Positions 6,698 to 7,738 of a stretch of DNA of 7,738 nt are shown in pieces; positions within the stretch are counted from its first letter, which is position 1, and every line of letters starts with the position of its first letter. A program made the translations under genes and the position numbers. This DNA comes from Candidatus Endonucleibacter bathymodioli (GTDB lineage Bacteria > Pseudomonadota > Gammaproteobacteria > Pseudomonadales > Endozoicomonadaceae): assembly GCA_030674915.1 (NCBI GenBank), contig JASXSV010000045.1, positions 1 to 7,738 of the forward strand, read 5' to 3'. Below the pieces are notes generated by a model that saw only the letters and a list, made by a program, of their open reading frames with translations, was not told the origin of the DNA and ran no database searches.

Positions 6698-7386
6698 TGG
6701 GGGAACGCTGACTCCCTAAAAACTGATGGTGTCAGTTATCGAGGCGCCTGGTAATGGTCGCCGACCTTATCCTTAATAACGATGCTGCTACTCACTGCAT
6801 ACAGCAGTGGTGCAGCATTAGTGATCCTGCGATGGAACCTTGTGCCACATCTCGGCCATGTGCTTGCTTACGGTCCTATCACGGAATGGGATGATCCCTG
6901 ATCACACCACGATCATAAACTTCCATCACTTGTTAGGGCATTAGGATTTGGCACGCAAAATCTTCACCGCAGTGAATGACTGGCTGAGTGATCCTTGCCC
7001 TGCTGGTCAAAGAACTCACGCTGTGGATGCCACCATTATCGATGCGTCTAACTCCACCAAGAACAAAGCCGGCGAGCATGATCCCGAGATGCATCAAACC
7101 AAGAAGGATAATCAGTGGCACTTAGCCATGAAAGCTCATATCGGTGTCGATGCTCGAACCAAGCTGACGCATAGCCTTACCGAGCACCGCTGCCAACAAG
7201 CACGATCTCACTTAATCTGAAAATATGCTGCATGGTAATGAGGAGTTCATATGCGCCGACGCTGGTTATCGTGATACGGAAAAACGGGACGAGTTGAAAG
7301 ACATTGATGCCGACTGGCATATCTAGGAACGTCCAAAAAAAGAATGCAGGCACTGGAAAACGAACAAAAACTGGACTATTAATTTT
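6698..7386 (+). pseudogene. Decayed IS5-family transposase (copy C)
   Basis: Frames joined together give the IS5 order: TLTP-stop-KLMVSVIEAPGNGRRPYP, THCIQQWCSISDPAMEP, DHTTIINFHHLL, then an open run at 6948-7220 with MARKIFTAVNDWLSD, HAVDATIIDASNSTKNKAGE, DPEMHQTKKDNQWHLAMKAH and IGVDA, and then ENMLHGNEEFICADAGYRDT. The first two catalytic aspartates are present (VDATII and ADAGY), but the block containing the glutamate is deleted: the sequence jumps from WHI-stop-ERPKK to the C-terminal tail also seen at 2525-2560. Many stops and frameshifts make it non-functional. It abuts the J-domain-like gene's stop codon on the left and is cut off by IS256-type sequence on the right. Compared with copy B it keeps more of the 5' half and less of the 3' half. 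Confidence 0.85.
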
Positions 7387-7436
7387 TAACCGAGACTGTA
7401 GATTAGTTTGTGTATTTGCTTATCATTAATCCTTAT

Positions 7437-7441
7437 GGGAG
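7437..7441 (+). promoter_or_regulatory. Ribosome binding site of the IS256-type transposase
   Basis: GGGAG lies nine bases upstream of ATG 7451 and supports that start. Confidence 0.5.
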
Positions 7442-7450
7442 ATAAGCACT

Positions 7451-7738
7451 ATGAATAAAGATCAAATGTTAGCCTTTGCAAAAAAGGCGGAGAAAAGCAT
7501 GAAAACTGAGAAAGACCTCAGTGACTTTAGTCGCATGCTAAAAAAAGTCACCGTTGAGGCAGCTCTTGGCGCTGAGCTGGACGACCTCTTGGGTATGACA
7601 GAAATCAGCCGATGACTGGATCAAATAGACGTAACGGTCACTCCTCAAAAACACTTTATACCGACGACGGGGCTATCGATATTGAAGTTCCACGTGATCG
7701 AAATAGTTCATTCGAACCTCAGCTTGTAAAAAAAACAG
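7451..7738 (+). pseudogene. IS256-family transposase, 5' part, frameshifted and cut by the window end
   Basis: ATG at 7451 opens MNKDQMLAFAKKAEKSMKTE and runs through LKKVTVEAALGAELDDLLG to a stop at 7613-7615 after 54 codons. A one-base deletion near 7592-7596 explains the stop: in the next frame the protein continues YDRNQPMTGSNRRNGHSSKT, LYTDDGAIDIEVPRDRNSSF and EPQLVKKT to the window end. The pattern AELDDHLGY-x-K-x-x-x-x-x-x-SNxRNGxxxKT, followed by DIEVPRDRxxSFEPQLVKK, is characteristic of the N-terminal domain of IS256 mutator-type DDE transposases, ahead of the first catalytic aspartate. IS256 transposases are not known to need frameshifting, so this copy is probably dead unless the missing base is a sequencing error. 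Confidence 0.88.

Larger units (their letters stand above)
7392..7738 (+). mobile_element. Left part of an IS256-family element
   Basis: Sequence from about 7392, starting GAGACTGTAGATTAG, replaces the IS5 right end and leads directly into an IS256-type transposase start, so this is the probable left terminal region. The right end lies outside the window, so the terminal inverted repeat and target duplication cannot be checked. Confidence 0.6.

Noticed and set aside
6721..6737. Hairpin AACTGA-TGGTG-TCAGTT just after the J-like gene, resembling a terminator
   Set aside because: It lies inside the IS5 coding similarity (KLMVSVIE), its T-run is on the minus strand where no gene needs it, and the stem is only six A/T-rich pairs.
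6933..7121. A minus-strand 62-codon frame within IS5 copy C
   Set aside because: It is antisense to the recognisable transposase core on the plus strand.

Overview
The window looks like an accessory, insertion-sequence-scarred part of the AT-rich genome of a host-associated gammaproteobacterium, most likely an intracellular or insect-associated symbiont of the Hamiltonella/Regiella/Fukatsuia kind. That placement is an inference. It rests on eukaryote-like domains in proteins with export leaders, several decayed IS5-family transposases, an IS256-family transposase start, and a low density of intact genes. No housekeeping gene is present to fix the taxon.

Layout. 1-70: right end of an IS5-like element. 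242-1937 (minus): an F-box protein with a long degenerate WD40-like propeller; its frame breaks near 444-453, so the present stop at 384-386 removes a tail that stays readable to 242. About 2150-2622 (plus): a decayed IS5 transposase ending in the same right-end sequence as 1-70. 2724-4316 (minus): an intact orphan gene for a 531-codon-class protein with an N-terminal leader and a weak ankyrin-like segment. About 4480-5165 (minus): another heavily decayed IS5-family transposase. 5495-6697 (plus): a 400-residue protein with a Sec-type leader, an acidic low-complexity tract and a C-terminal J-domain-like segment carrying HPD. About 6698-7386 (plus): an IS5 transposase remnant abutting that gene and possibly supplying its last codons. 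From about 7392 to the window end (plus): the start of an IS256-family element whose transposase is frameshifted.

How it fits together. The three full-length genes are all alone, all start with a hydrophobic export-like leader, and are separated by transposase wrecks rather than by conserved operon partners. Two carry domains typical of eukaryotic regulatory machinery (F-box for ubiquitin ligase recruitment, J domain for Hsp70 recruitment). The simplest reading is a mosaic effector island: exported host-interaction proteins gathered, and partly damaged, by IS traffic. No functional link between the three is shown by the sequence itself, and no RNA gene or CRISPR array was seen.
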